DNA from: Chelonoidis abingdonii | Lineage: Eukaryota > Chordata > Testudines > Testudinidae | Assembly: GCF_003597395.2 (NCBI RefSeq) | Contig: NC_133773.1 | Location: forward strand, 143,610,526 to 143,674,525 | Length of the DNA stretch: 64,000 nucleotides | Direction: 5' to 3' | In this document: positions 1-11,179 of the stretch, piece after piece | Layout: every line of letters begins with the position of its first letter | Numbering within the stretch: position 1 is the first letter of the stretch | Notes under the pieces: model-generated | The model's input: the letters and a program-made list of their open reading frames with translations, nothing else | Told to the model about the DNA's origin: nothing | Database searches by the model: none | Program-made: the position numbers and the translations under genes

Positions 1-334
1 ACACAAGGAAACACTGAGCCAATTCCCCTTCCACCTCTTGTCTGGTTAGATTGTAAATTCTCTGGAGCCAGGACTTGCCCTCACCATGTGGGCGTATTGC
101 ATGCAGCACACTGGGGCCCTGATCTTGGTTTGGTGACACTGGAATATAAATACATAAACATAACAGTAGTTTGGGTTTCAAGAAAGAGGACAAATCCCCA
201 GTGGCTGAGACAGACATTTCCCCTCTGAGCACAAAGACGACAGACATGGCTGGGCATGCCGGGTGGCTGGGGTTGACAAGAGGAGAGAGTGGTACATAAA
301 AACTCCCATGGCCTGCAGAGGAGTTTACCACAGA

Positions 335-560
335 ACCATGGGGTTAGAAGGGACCGCAAGGGTCATCTAGTCCAACCCCCTGCCAAGATGCAGGATTGGT
401 AGTGTCTAAACCATCCAGGCTTGTAACTGTGTGAATCTGAGCCTGGGAACCATGCTCTGAAGTTTCCCATCGCTCACATCCTTTGGTATATGATAACTGA
501 GAAAATGTTTTCACCCTCAAAAATCCCTCTACTGCAAAAAAATCCCAGGCAGTGGTGACT
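335..560 (-). mobile_element. CR1 LINE 3'-end fragment
   Basis: On the minus strand this ends in the CR1 3' signature (GTTGGACTAGATGACC-like, seen here as its complement GGTCATCTAGTCCAACCCCC). The body is diverged and short, with no usable reading frame. It is an old 5'-truncated insertion. The end away from the signature is approximate. Confidence 0.55.
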
Positions 561-881
561 TTACCATCCGAGCTGCTGAGTGATATGCACTTGATAAGCT
601 GACTCACAGGCTTCCTCTAAATGCAAAGAGAGGCGTAAGAGTGCAGCATGCAGTGACACAATGTTGAGGTCAAAAGGACACCGATTCTCTCTGAGAGCAG
701 GACTTGGAGCGGTCATAAAACCTGTAATTTCCTTTCACAGCCTTAGAGATCACACAGGATTGTGCAAGACCAAGCTTAAGTCATGCTTGGTTTTTGTTTT
801 GTTTTTTCCCCTTTAAGTTAATTAAAACCACATTCTCTGCAACCAGAATACTTCTGCCTCCCGATTCTGCCTCCTATATGT

Positions 882-1058
882 GCTGAGAGACAAGATAATG
901 TCTTGTATTGGACGTGCTTCTGTTGGTGAAAGAGACGAACTTTCGAGATTAGGCAGAACTCTTCTTCAGGCCTGTGTAAACTCAAAAGCATGTCTCTTTC
1001 ACTCCCCCCTCCACCTTGTCTCTCTAATAGACTGGGACCAACCCAGCTACAACACTGC
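882..1058. mobile_element. Penelope-type 3' fragment, inverted dimer
   Basis: The left half reads in minus orientation (GAGAGACAAG..., then a hammerhead-like core at 931-970). The right half reads in plus orientation and ends CACCTTGTCTCTCTAATAG...CTGGGACCAACCC. The same inverted layout recurs at 24849-25033 and 57553-57665. I link the family to Penelope-like retroelement 3' regions from knowledge of turtle repeats; no reverse transcriptase or GIY-YIG coding is present here. Confidence 0.55.
931..970 (-). ncRNA. hammerhead-ribozyme-like motif (Penelope type)
   Basis: Read on the minus strand, the order is CTGAAGA (matches the CUGANGA core), a hairpin with arms GAGTT/ATCTC (one mismatch), GAAA, then a minimal stem III (AG...CT) followed by C at the expected cleavage position. 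Both core boxes are intact. Hammerhead motifs with very short stem III are established in Penelope-like elements. Activity here is unproven, and the stem II mismatch weakens it. Confidence 0.45.
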
Positions 1059-1446
1059 CAAGAACAATGGATGCTGAGGACAGTAGTTACAAACATGACA
1101 ACATGGTGAACAGTCTAATGGCGCTACATTCTGATTGTTGCAGGGCAGCTAAGGCAGATTGAATGAGCCTTTACAGAAAATGCTTATAATAAGGGTTACT
1201 CATAGCCAACCAATCCTGATTGTTTTTGAGAACATTTGTTATTCACAAGCACTTGTCAAACAGTTTGGCCGAGGCACTGCCCAGCTTATGAGGTGTCCCT
1301 CAAGGGGTCACGTTGATTATACACTCACTAGTCATTGTCTGCATTCTGTGGTTGGTCGCCTGCATCACATGAGATTGTTTCTATTCCCTTACAGGAGAAC
1401 TGAAATTTATGAGAGGGATATACTGAAGGACAATGGATATGCGTTG
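1059..1446. other. no recognisable feature
   Basis: I see no repeat, exon or RNA gene. The small open frames here lack any domain I recognise. Confidence 0.4.
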
Positions 1447-2078
1447 ACAGTGTGCCCTTGTTGCCAAAAAGGCTAACGGCATTTTGGGCTGTATAAGTAG
1501 GGGCATTGCCAGCAGATCGAGGGATGTGATCATTCCCCTCTATTCAACATTGGTGAGGCCTCTTTTGGAGTACTGTGTCCAGTTTTGTGCCCCACACTAC
1601 AAGAAGGATGTGGAAGATTTGGAAAGAGTCCAGTGGAGGGCAACAAAAATGATTAGGGGGCTGGAGCACATGACTTATGAAGAGAGGCTGAGGGAACTGG
1701 GATAGTTTAGTCTGCAGAAGAGAAGAATGAGGGGGGATTTGATAGCTGCTTTCAACTACCTGAAAGGGGGTTCCAAAGAGGATGGATCTAGACTGTTCTC
1801 AGTGGTACCAGATGACAGAACAAGGAGCAATGGTCTCAAGTTGCAGTGGGGGAGGTCTAGGTTGGATATTAGGAAAAACTTTCTCTAGGAGGGTGGTGAA
1901 GCACTGGAATGGGTTACCTAGGAAGGTAGTGGAATCTCCTTCCTTAGAAGTTTTTAAGGTCAGGCTTGACAAAGCCCTGGCTGGATGATTTAGTTGGGTT
2001 GGTCCTGCTTTGAGCAGGAGGTTGGACTAGATACCTCCTGAGGTCCCTTCCAACCCTGATATTCTAGGATTCTATGAA
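1447..2078 (+). mobile_element. CR1 LINE, 3' part of ORF2 and tail
   Basis: This encodes the end of the CR1 ORF2 protein in broken frames: [16 protein letters not shown], then [14 protein letters not shown], then [19 protein letters not shown]. It ends in the 3' tail TTGGACTAGATACCTCCTGA...ATTCTATGAAT. Frames shift at about 1705 and 1780. It is a typical 5'-truncated, inactive copy. Closely related copies lie at 5475-6272 and 63020-64000. Confidence 0.85.
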
Positions 2079-2814
2079 TACGGCCAGTAAAATGTGTTCA
2101 GCTTTTGGGATGAGTGAACTTTTTCATGTCATGGTTACGTGAATGCTCTCAGACAACTAATCGCTGCTCACACAGAACTCCACTGAGTTCAGGGCCGTTA
2201 CTCCTGGCTTACACTAATGTAAGTGCAAGGAGGGTCACACTCATTGGGCCTGGTTCTCATTTATACTGAAACCCCTTTTCACCACTTTGGCAGCATAAAC
2301 CATTTACATCCACTTTAAGGACTATACTACCAGAGAGGTGAAAGGGGGCCTCAGTGTAACAGATTTCAGGCCAGACTCCCTAAATCAGCCCTAGTGGAAG
2401 GATGTTAAAGTGATCGCCCCAAAAGCCCTTTGCAACTGTTTCCATTGCCCTAAATTCCTTACAGCATTTGTTCTTATACCTTTCTATTCCTCCCTCTCTC
2501 CGTGCTTCTATCTGTGACACTTCATCTACAGACAAAAGCTGTACGGCGTTAACTACACCTGTATAGTTAAATTCGTACAATCCCCCCACATGTGGAAGAA
2601 GTTATATGAATAATAAAGGGGTGTATAGCAGGATAGCTGTTCCCATCTGGGAACAGGCTGACTATATCAATGATTCTTATGGCACATCTCCCCCAGTCAG
2701 TCTTCATCATATTTCAAAGGGTAATACTGATAAATCAAGCTATTGATTTGGCAACAGCTGTCCTAATTCAATCTAGTGTTCTAGTCAGTTCCACTCCACA
2801 AGAAGCTGCAAGAG
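2079..2814. other. no recognisable gene
   Basis: Mostly unassigned. The part at 2200-2300 (GCTTACACTAATGTAAGTGC) resembles short degenerate repeats also seen near 14220, 21650 and 23200, but I cannot name the family. Confidence 0.35.
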
Positions 2815-3095
2815 ATGTTTGATCTGTTATTTAACAGCTTCATTAATGATTTAGAAGCAAGAGAGGGAAGTCTCATTAATGAAATTCATGGACAATCGGG
2901 CCAATAGCAATGAGGGTAGACAAATGAGGTCTACTAAGATCAAAAACGTAAGCAGGAAATGACTCAATGATATCTTCCACTTGGAAAAATGAAAGCTAAC
3001 GCATCTGAAGAATGATCAGAAACAGCTATTCAGCATAGAGCAGTAACTTGGAAAGCAATTCTGAAACTGACTTAGGAATGGTAGCGGACAACAGT
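2815..3095 (+). mobile_element. old CR1 reverse-transcriptase relic
   Basis: The sequence TTATTTAACAGCTTCATTAATGATTTAGAAG reads as LFNSFINDLEA (the start lies just inside), matching the LFN.FINDL block that lies before the catalytic motif in CR1 reverse transcriptase. Later sequence is eroded, with no intact frame. Confidence 0.5.
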
Positions 3096-3099
3096 TTCC

Positions 3100-3300
3100 A
3101 ATGCAATTAGATCATCTAGTCTGACCTCTTGTCTAACACAGGCTGCAGAACATCACCCATTTAACTCTGTACCAACTTGAGTAACTGCTGTTCGGCAAAA
3201 TCCTCTTCCAGAAAGGAATCCAATCTTGATCTGACGACGTCAGCACAGATGGAGAATCAACTGCTCCCTTGGTTGTTTGTTCCAATTGAGCAAAAGAACT
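3100..3300 (-). mobile_element. old CR1 3'-end fragment
   Basis: The complement of a CR1 3' end (GATCATCTAGTCTGACCTC) is followed by diverged CR1 sequence. It abuts the plus-strand relic at 2815-3095, so two separate insertions meet here. Confidence 0.55.
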
Positions 3301-3423
3301 TTTTGGGGTTTGGATGAACATTTTTGGTTTTAATTTTTTGATGAAAAATTGATAGTTTCTGCAAAAAAATTTTGCTGAAGACATTTTTTTGAGGTTGACT
3401 TTTTTTTTTTTGACTTTACCAAT

Positions 3424-3540
3424 AATTTCTCCTTATACAGCTCTGTAACAACCACATCTGGAATACTGCATTCCCTCTTCTAGCCATACTTTGTCCAAGA
3501 GGGGACATAATAACAGTCTACACATTAGCATGATGTTATT
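3424..3540 (+). mobile_element. CR1 fragment
   Basis: The sequence reading CNNHIWNTAFP corresponds to the CR1 ORF2 block around PHLEYC, followed by text like GAGGGGACATAATAACAGTC. It is short and decayed. Confidence 0.4.
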
Positions 3541-3889
3541 ATTGATGATGATGCCAGTAGCTGAATCGTCTGGTGCTGGCCACTGTCCTGTGTTCTAATA
3601 TTGTAAAGGGAGTTTGAGATATTAATTAAATCATTCATTCATTGCTGGCCACCTAGGCTGTCAGTTACTGATTTAGATCTTCAGCCCACGTTCTGCAGAA
3701 GTGAAGCAAGCAGCTGTTATGGCCAAAGTGACCTGCTCTCAATTTTAGAGCACTTCAAAAAACCACCTGTGAAAGAGCAAACCAGTCTTTACCTTAATTA
3801 CAGTTGTGCTATCATCCCATTATCAGAGATAGATAAACAGTCTGTTTAAGAGTTATGTAGCAAGAGTAACCATTCTCCACTGCAAATGT

Positions 3890-4115
3890 ATTGGTTTTGT
3901 ACTGGCTATGGTGACAGAAAGAAAGACGCAACCCCCATCCTTTTGCGTATTTATACCCGCTCCTGTATTTTTTACTGCATACATCTGATGAAGTGGGTTC
4001 TAGCTGACGAAAGCTTATGCCCAAATACATGAGTTAATCTCTAAGGTGCCATAGGGACTCCTTGTTGTTTTTACTGATACAGACTATCATGGCGACCACT
4101 GAAACCTGTCAGATA
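3890..4115 (+). mobile_element. Penelope-type 3' region fragment
   Basis: The order is GTATTTATACCCGCTCCTG, ACATCTGATGAAGTGGG, GACGAAAGCTTATGCCC, CTAAGGTGCCA, and a terminal block near TGATACAGACTATCATGG. This is the common arrangement of the 3' region of turtle Penelope-like elements. It contains a hammerhead-like core at 3985-4022. No coding part is present. Confidence 0.6.
3985..4022 (+). ncRNA. hammerhead-ribozyme-like motif, probably inactive
   Basis: CTGATGA at 3985-3991 and GAAA at 4009-4012 are intact core boxes. Stem II is GTGGGT/GCTGAC with a mismatch and wobbles. The base pair that closes stem III next to the cleavage site appears lost (GCCC where related copies have GCTC). I infer an inactive relic. 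Confidence 0.45.
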
Positions 4116-4299
4116 TTATAGAGAAAGCATGGTGGTGCAAAGATCATCTTCAGAGACTGCCAATCATGCAAGAATCACTGAAATTCTCCAGCCTGCGCTA
4201 TGGTCCCTCCTGACCTTCAATCTATGAATCATTCTTCTAGTAAGGAAAAACTCCATTGGATCAATTATATAATTATTACTACCTGTTTCACGGCAGGGC

Positions 4300-4470
4300 C
4301 TGAAGACCTCAACTAATATCAGAGACCACTTGTGCTGGGGGCTGTACACATAGGATATGAAACTGCTCCAGTCTCAAAGAGTTCACAATCCAAATAGACA
4401 AAAAACAGGCCAAGGAAGTATTATGATCCCCATTTTACAGATAGGGAACTGAGGCAGACATTAAGTGAAT
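4300..4470 (-). mobile_element. MIR-type SINE fragment
   Basis: TTATGATCCCCATTTTACAG followed by GAACTGAGGCAGA is the complement of the conserved MIR segment (GCCTCAGTTTCC...GTAAAATGGGGA). The flanks are too diverged to bound. Confidence 0.6.
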
Positions 4471-4474
4471 AGAT

Positions 4475-4730
4475 TTATGGATTCTAAGGCCAGAAGGGAC
4501 CACAGTGATTATATAATCTGCAGCAAGAGAGAGTTAGGGAAATAATTCTAACCTATCTATAAAATTAAGCTATAGAATAGGCTTCTAAGGTAGGTCGTGG
4601 GATTCCCATCATTGGAGGTTTCTGAGAACAAGTTGGACAAAATGTGTCAAAGATAGTCCTCAGCTCAGGGGCTGGCTTTTACTTCAAGGTCCCTTCCAGC
4701 CCTCCATATCTATGCTTGTATGACTTCTCT
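4475..4730. mobile_element. two CR1 3'-end fragments, opposite strands
   Basis: At 4475-4525 a minus-strand CR1 end is visible (TTCTAAGGCCAGAAGGGACC). At 4570-4730 a plus-strand CR1 end runs to AAGGTCCCTTCCAGCCCTC. Both are short and old. Confidence 0.55.
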
Positions 4731-5470
4731 TATATTGGACCCACACATTTACTTTAATTGTGTATCCAACTGTGGGAAAGTAGAGAACAGTTTATGAAAT
4801 GTTCCAATCACATAGAACTAGACTTGGCAGAATTTGATTTTAATTGCTCTATATTTTCCACAGATAATGTTGATGTTTATTTTTAAACTTTTTTTTTTTT
4901 TTTTTAGATATTTGTTTTAAATTTTCACAGTTGCATAAAATTGTGGGGTTTAAGAACACTCCACCCACCATTTTTATAGGTTTAAATTTTCACGACTAGG
5001 TGACATTAATGGGGAGAGTGTCAAACAGTATGGGGGTCAGACAATTTTTTAAGAACAGTAGATGTTGAAGTGGAAACTTTATGACCATTAAAGCACAAAT
5101 TGTCAACATCACATGTCAAAATATAGAGTAAATATCGTTAAAACAAACTCCAATAAGTTCTCATGCAGCATTTTTCATACCTTGCCTATCTGTAAATTTC
5201 GATTATTGATAGAAAAAATTGGTTGTGTGTGTAGAGTGAAGTTGACATTTATTGATAAAAATCTAATCCATCGAAGCCTGAATATAACATCAACTGCTTG
5301 ACTGGAAAAGGTGCAAAAAGGGACACAGTAAGACAAATTAGTCCAGACAATATATTGATATAATCTAAGGATGATGTTGAGAACATCCCAGTAAACAAGA
5401 AAAATGTGAGACCAGAAGTTAACGGACTAAACTTGGCATGTTGGAAGCTAGGCCTGATTTGTGAACACAT
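4731..5470. other. AT-rich unassigned stretch
   Basis: It contains a T-run near 4890-4905 and many A/T-rich words. No domain-bearing frame or named repeat is seen. Confidence 0.4.
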
Positions 5471-5474
5471 AATA

Positions 5475-6272
5475 CAATCCAGAGTGACCTAGACAAATTA
5501 GAGGATTGGGCCAAAAGAAATCTGATGAGGTTCAACAAGGACAAGTGCAGAGTCCCATGCACTGCTACAGACTAGGGACTAGTGACTAGGCAGCAGTTCT
5601 GCAGAAAGGATGTGGGATTTACAGTGGATGAGAAGCTGGATATGAGTCAGCAGTGCGCCCTTGTTGCCAGGAAGGCCAATGGCATATTGGGCTGCGTTAG
5701 TAAGAGCATTGCCAGCAGATTAAGGGAAGTGATTATTCTCCTCTATTCAGCACTGGTGAGGCCACATCTGGAGTACTGAGTCCACTTTTGCGCCCCACCC
5801 ACTACAGAAAGGATGTGGAAAAATTGGAAAGAGTCCAGCGGAGGGCAACGAAAATGCCTAGAGGGTTGGAGCACGTGATTTACGAAGACAGGAACTGGGA
5901 TAATTTAGTCTGCAGAAGAGAAGAGTAAGGGGGGTTGGATTTGGTTGCAGTCTTCAACTACCTGAAGGGGGGTTCCAAAGAGGATGGAGCTCGGCTGTTC
6001 TCAGTGGTGGCAGATGACAGAACAAGAAGCAATGGTCTCAAGTTGCAGTGGGGGAGGTTAGTTGATATTAGAAACACTATTTCACTAGGAGGTGGTGAAG
6101 CACTGGAATGGTTCCCTAGGAGGTGTGGAATCTTCTTCCTTAGAGGTTTTTAAGGCCCGGCTTGACAAAGCCCTGGCTGGATGACTTAGTTGGGGTTGGG
6201 TCCTGCTTTGAGCAGGGGTTGGACTAGGTGACCCCTGAGATCTCTTTCAACCCTAATCTTCTACGATTATGA
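5475..6272 (+). mobile_element. CR1 LINE, 3' part of ORF2 and tail
   Basis: The reading [13 protein letters not shown], then [23 protein letters not shown], is the C-terminal region of CR1 ORF2. The 3' end is TTGGACTAGGTGACCCCTGA...CTACGATTATG. Stops and frameshifts make it inactive. It belongs to the same subfamily as 1447-2078. Confidence 0.85.
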
Positions 6273-6324
6273 GAAGATGAACTATTCTGCCAGCTCCCCT
6301 CTTTCAGGCCCTTAAAAAAATCCC

Positions 6325-6344
6325 TTTTTTTTTTTTTTTTTTTT
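6325..6344 (+). repeat. poly-T tract
   Basis: An uninterrupted run of 20 T, just after an A-rich run. It could be an old retroposon tail on the minus strand, but I cannot identify a body for it. Confidence 0.7.
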
Positions 6345-6794
6345 AGGGGGGAGCTGCACTCAAACCAACTGAGGGGTTCCTGGAACAGGGGGAAGGGCAT
6401 CAGACCCTTGCTCTGCTCCAGGGACTTCATGCTTCATTTGTGTATCCCAAAAGTCATTGTAGCATGACGTGCAGATCCTCAGCACATCAGCAGGGACACC
6501 TGGCCATCACCACCTAAGACTGCAGCCAGACACATGCAAGATCCCCTTCCTTGAGTGTTCCTTTCTGCCCTTCTCCCGCATGCCCATTTTAATTCCTGTT
6601 CTGTCTCTCTCGGCTTTCCATTTGAACCTGAGGTCATCTGTACAATGATGGCCCCTCCAGCTCCTCCCCGAGAGAGACAAGATCAAGCTGATCCCAGATC
6701 GAGAGATGAGCCACAGCCCAGGGCAACTGCTGACGCGACTGACCTACCAACCCAGAGCATCCACCTGGAACTGATCTGCTGTCTGGAATCCTGA
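6345..6794. other. no recognisable feature
   Basis: No repeat family, exon or RNA gene recognised. Confidence 0.35.
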
Positions 6795-6990
6795 GAATGT
6801 CACCAAAGGGGCATTTTCCCCACCTTTACTGTCCTGTCCCTTCTCCCCCTTGCATCTGTCTGTCAAGAGCAGACAAAGTGACCATCCTTCACATCTCAGA
6901 CCTGAGCAACAAAACTAACCTCCTGCCCACCAAGGAGAGTGGTCCAACAAATAAGGGACTTGAACTGATATCCTTCCTCTCTTTCAAAGG
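6795..6990 (+). repeat. unnamed interspersed repeat R1
   Basis: The words CATTTTCCCCACCTTTACTG, TCTGTCTGTCAAGAGCAGAC and ACCTGAGCAACAAAACTAAC align by eye with the complement of 38760-38960. The two copies are diverged. I cannot assign a class. Confidence 0.4.
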
Positions 6991-9780
6991 AGAGCTTGAT
7001 TGGGTTTGGATAGGATCATTTAACATCCTTTTTAAATTGCTATATAACTTGTTTTAGCTCTTGTGTATCCTTAATCAATACATTTCCAAACTTTGGCATG
7101 AAATTGTTAGTGTGTTTGCCATGGAATTCAGAAAACCAAGGTCTCTGTATACCAAACCTTGATGCTTGTTTAAAGCAGTTTAAATGTTGGACAGTGACAG
7201 GTCTTCGATTCTTTGGAATCATACAGTCCACTTAATTAATACAACACAGGCCTTAGGATGTCTTTGAATTAATTCTTGTTTGAACTAGAACACATCCTTT
7301 TTTAAAAAATATCCAATCTTGATTTTTTAAAAAAGTTATTTGAACAGTTCTTTGGCAAAGCCAAGGCTGAACTCAGGTGTTCTGAGCCTAGAGCTTTTTT
7401 GTTTTTATCTTTGTCAAAACATGTTTTAGCTACGATGAAAAAGTCCCACTTTTGCTGAAAAGGTTCTGTTTTTCCTCAGTGGAAAACCAGAGTTCTGGTT
7501 TAAAAACTGTGGGATTTAGTTCAGTTTCTCAGTACCATTTTTCAAGTTGTGGCTATCAAAAACTAAATTGACTGAAAACAAACCAAAAGATTGCACCAAA
7601 AATCATTTTCAAACGCTGAACACTTCTGGGTTTTGATTTTGTTTCTTTCCATTTAAAAAAAAGAGGAGTAAAAATCAGGGGGAAATTAAAAAAAAGATTC
7701 AATTAAAGACAGCAAATTCTTGCAAAAAATAACTGACACTATCCAATCGGCTCTATCTGGGTCCCAATCCAGTGCTTGAAGCCCAAACCCATCTAACACC
7801 TAACGTGAAGAATGAAGAGCTCCCTTCCCCCCCACCCCCCCCATGATATTCCACCTTTGGCTGTAGTCCTGCCTACAGAGCAGTCTTTGGAATAAAGCAG
7901 AGGAGTGCAAATCCGTCTTTTTTCTGAATGTCTCCGATCCCAACCCCCGCTCCGTGCACGCAGAAGGAAAGTAAATAAAGTTAGATCTCTGGCCGGTGCC
8001 AAAAAATTCCACAGTTTCTGAGTCGTTGCAACTGCATTCGTCAGGGGAAAAAAATGCCTTGGAAACCTCACTTGGATGGTGATGGGTGGGGGGAAGGGAT
8101 GGAGGGTTGTGGGAGGGGGTGGGGAAGTGTGTGCATATGTGCGGTCAAGGCCAGGGCAGAAGTTCATGCAGTTGGTTAGCAAAAAAAATATGTTTTGTTT
8201 GTTCTGGATTAGGCTGTGGAGTCTTAAAAGAAAACATGTTTTAGTAAGCTAATTTCAAACCGGGAGGGGAAAGAGCAGGGTCACGGGCAGAGCAAATTCG
8301 CATCTGGATGTCAGTGCAATGAAAGGCGGATTCAGCAAAGGGGAAAGCCGAACCGTCTCCATCGTGCGCCCAGCAATAAATAAATACAAAAATCAATCAA
8401 TCAAGCCCAGGGGCTCAGGCAAAGCATCACCATTAGCAACAGCTACCGGGCGGAAGTACGAGAGTAGGTTAGTTTTGAAATAAGCCGGCTCCCTCAGTGG
8501 TAGCCGGTTGGGATGCTGACAGGGCTGTCGTTAGGAAGGCAATCAGTTCACACTTGGGCTATCGATTAACACACCATAGAGGACACAGGCAGTCGCTGCT
8601 GGTACTTCGGATGCAGTTGCTTGGGGAACTGAGGCCTGTTCCAGTCAGACAGGCTTGCCTCAGATGTGGAATCTGATGCGGGCTGGATGGAACAGCATCA
8701 ATTGAAAATCAAATGCCTGGTTCCTTTCATTGTGGTTCCCAAGAAGAGGGGGGTGGAAATTATTCCCGGTCAGAATGTGTCTGAACACATCAAAAAGCAC
8801 AAATGTAACATGCACATGGCATGGGACGCCCCTGGTCTCCCTGTGGATGGAAGTGTGGCCTTGGTTCAAAGACTGCTGCTTCCCTTCGAGAGGCTGAAAC
8901 AGCTCAGCTGTGGATGAGATGAGAAGAGTCGTTTGCCTTCAGAACCCTGGCTGCAGTTGCACCAAGGTCTGGCTTGAAGAAGGTGGATAATCAACGTTGA
9001 TTTCTTAGAGGTGGATACTGTCCTTGGTGATGGACAAGCCAAACCCTTGGAGGAACTGAGAGCTGAAAGGATCAATCCTGCCCAGGAGTTTAGCCACAGT
9101 CTGTAACAGAAGCAAATTCAGCTGCTTCTTGGGCATTCTGGTCCAGAAACTCTGCTGCACTCATTAGTCAGTGCAGAAGAGCTGGCTGCACCTCCCTTAT
9201 TTACCAGTGCCAGCATTGTTGTAGTGTAGAACAGGGTGCTGGTATTGGTCCTTAGGGGCTGGCCATCAGCTGAGAGTCGCTGAGTGAAGTGACATTCTAG
9301 CTTTGACCTCTGGAGGGAGAGGAGAAGGGCAGCATAGAAACTACACCAGCAGAAGACTCCTCCATGCCACAGAGGAGATCCAGTTCATTTTCAGTCTCTT
9401 TATACCCCCTCAGTGGCACAAAATTAGGAGATTGAGGTAGAGGATTGTTATGAATGTATATAGCCTTACCACCTAGGGGCTCCAGTCATGGACCCCACTG
9501 TGCTAAGGATAACACAAGCACAGTACAACTGGTCCGTTCTGTTCTTCTTGTGTATTTCATGCTCATGTTCCCAGATTTTTGATTGTTTTTTCCAAAATGA
9601 ATGTCTAGAGATCTACAAGAAGATAAATACATTTGGCTTTTGGCAAAAAACACATGAAACATTATCAAGAAAAACTGATTATTTTTTTAAATGAACTTGT
9701 CACAAAACCAGCAAAAAACCTGAACCACTCTTTTTTTGCTGCAAAGCACAAGTTAGTGCAACTTCCATCGGTGATGGGGA
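6991..9780. other. long stretch without recognised gene or repeat
   Basis: Apart from C/G homopolymer-rich bits near 7830-7850 and 8090-8130 and an AAAT-type run near 8377, I find no named repeat. Open frames near 7800-8180 and 8660-8920 are low-complexity or have no recognisable domain and no clear splice context. This may be ordinary single-copy turtle DNA. Confidence 0.4.
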
Positions 9781-9789
9781 ACATGGTTC

Positions 9790-10805
9790 AGTTTCAGTTC
9801 AAGACCTTGCAGAACTGTGAAGACTCTGCAGACTGTGAAGAACTTCAAAAAGATCTCACAAAACTAAGTGATTGGGCAACAAAATGGCAAATGAAATTTA
9901 ATGTGGATAAATGTAAAGTAATGCACACTGGAAAAAATAACCCCAACTATACATACAATATGATGGGAGCTAATTTAGCTACAACTCATCAGGAAACAGA
10001 TCTTGGCGTCATCATGGATATCTCTAAAGCATCCACACAGTGTGCAGCGGCAGTCAAAAAAGCAAACAGGATGTTAGAACATTAAAAAGGATAGAGAATA
10101 GAATGGGAAATTATCTTATTGCCCTTATATAAATCCATTGGTACACCCACATCTTGAATACTGTGTACAGATGTGGGTCTCCTTCTCAAAAAAGATATAT
10201 ATTGGCATTAGAAAGGTTCAGAGAGAGGGCAACTACAATGATTTAGGAGGTTTGGACGAGGGTCCCATATCAGAGGAGACTAAAAGAGGCTAGAACTTTT
10301 CAGCTTGGAAAACAGACTAAGGGGGATATCAATCAGAGGTCTAAAAATCATGGATGATGTGTTTAGAAAGTGAATAAGGAAAAGTTATTTACTGTTTCAT
10401 AAATATAAGAACTAGGGCCACACAATTAAATTAATGGGCCGCAGGTTTAACACAAATAAAAGGAAGTTCTTCTTCACACAGCGCACCAGTCCAATACCTG
10501 TAGAGAACTCCTTTGCCTGACGAGGTTGTGTAAGGCTAAGACTTATAAAAAGGGTTTAAAAGAGAACTAGATAAAGTCATGGAGGTTAAGTCATAATGGC
10601 TATTAGCCAGGTGGGTAAGGAATGGTTGTCCCTAGCCTTGTTCATCAGAAGGGTGGAGATGGACGGCAGAAGAGATCATTCGATCATTACCTGTTAGGTT
10701 CACTCCCTCTGGGGCACCTCGGGCATTTGGCCACTGACAGAGACACGGAATACTGGCTGGATGGACTTTGGTGTGACCCATATGGCCGTTCTTATGGACC
10801 ATGCC
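9790..10805 (+). mobile_element. CR1 LINE, 3' third of ORF2 and tail
   Basis: An open frame to 10085 reads LSDWATKWQMKFNVDKCKVMH, then ETDLGVIMD, then AAAVKKANRML, the region after the CR1 catalytic motif. After stops it continues to the 3' end GGTGTGACCCATATGGCCGT. The tail (GGCCGTTCTTATG) differs from the ATTCTATGA tail of other CR1s here, so this is a different subfamily, shared with 11180-12008 and 28566-28897. Confidence 0.85.
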
Positions 10806-10849
10806 CTGAGGTCAATTCCCATCAGCTTTAGAGCTATTCAATGAATTTT

Positions 10850-10925
10850 CAGAACATAGGAACTCCCAAGATGGATCAGATCCAGCCACAAGCCTGGTGT
10901 CCTGGCTTCCAACAGTGGGTGGCAC
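10850..10925 (-). mobile_element. CR1 3'-end fragment
   Basis: The complement of a CR1 3' end is seen: GAACATAGGAACTCCC, GGATCAGATCCAGCC and CAACAGTGG. It is short and old. Confidence 0.45.
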
Positions 10926-11179
10926 TAGCAGCTTCAAAGGAAGATGCAAGAAACCACTTCAGTTCAGAATAACCTGCCTACAGGGACGTTTCCTTCCTCA
11001 TCTCCATTAATTAGCATCAGCTTCTCTTCAGCCAGGAATGGGTTATATGCACCCATAGCCATAACTCTGCTGCGCCCGGTGGGTGCTCTACCCCCAATCT
11101 CCGCCCGGCTCCCCTCTGATCCACCCCTGACCACCCCGATTCCAACCTTTCCCCAATCTCCGCTTCCTAAGAAATAAGC

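Noticed and set aside
7793..8182. Proline-rich open frame on the minus strand
   Set aside because: It comes from C/G-rich simple sequence, and a second frame over the same bases is equally open.
8666..8917. Possible small conserved gene
   Set aside because: Both strands are open here, no family recognised, and no splice-site support.
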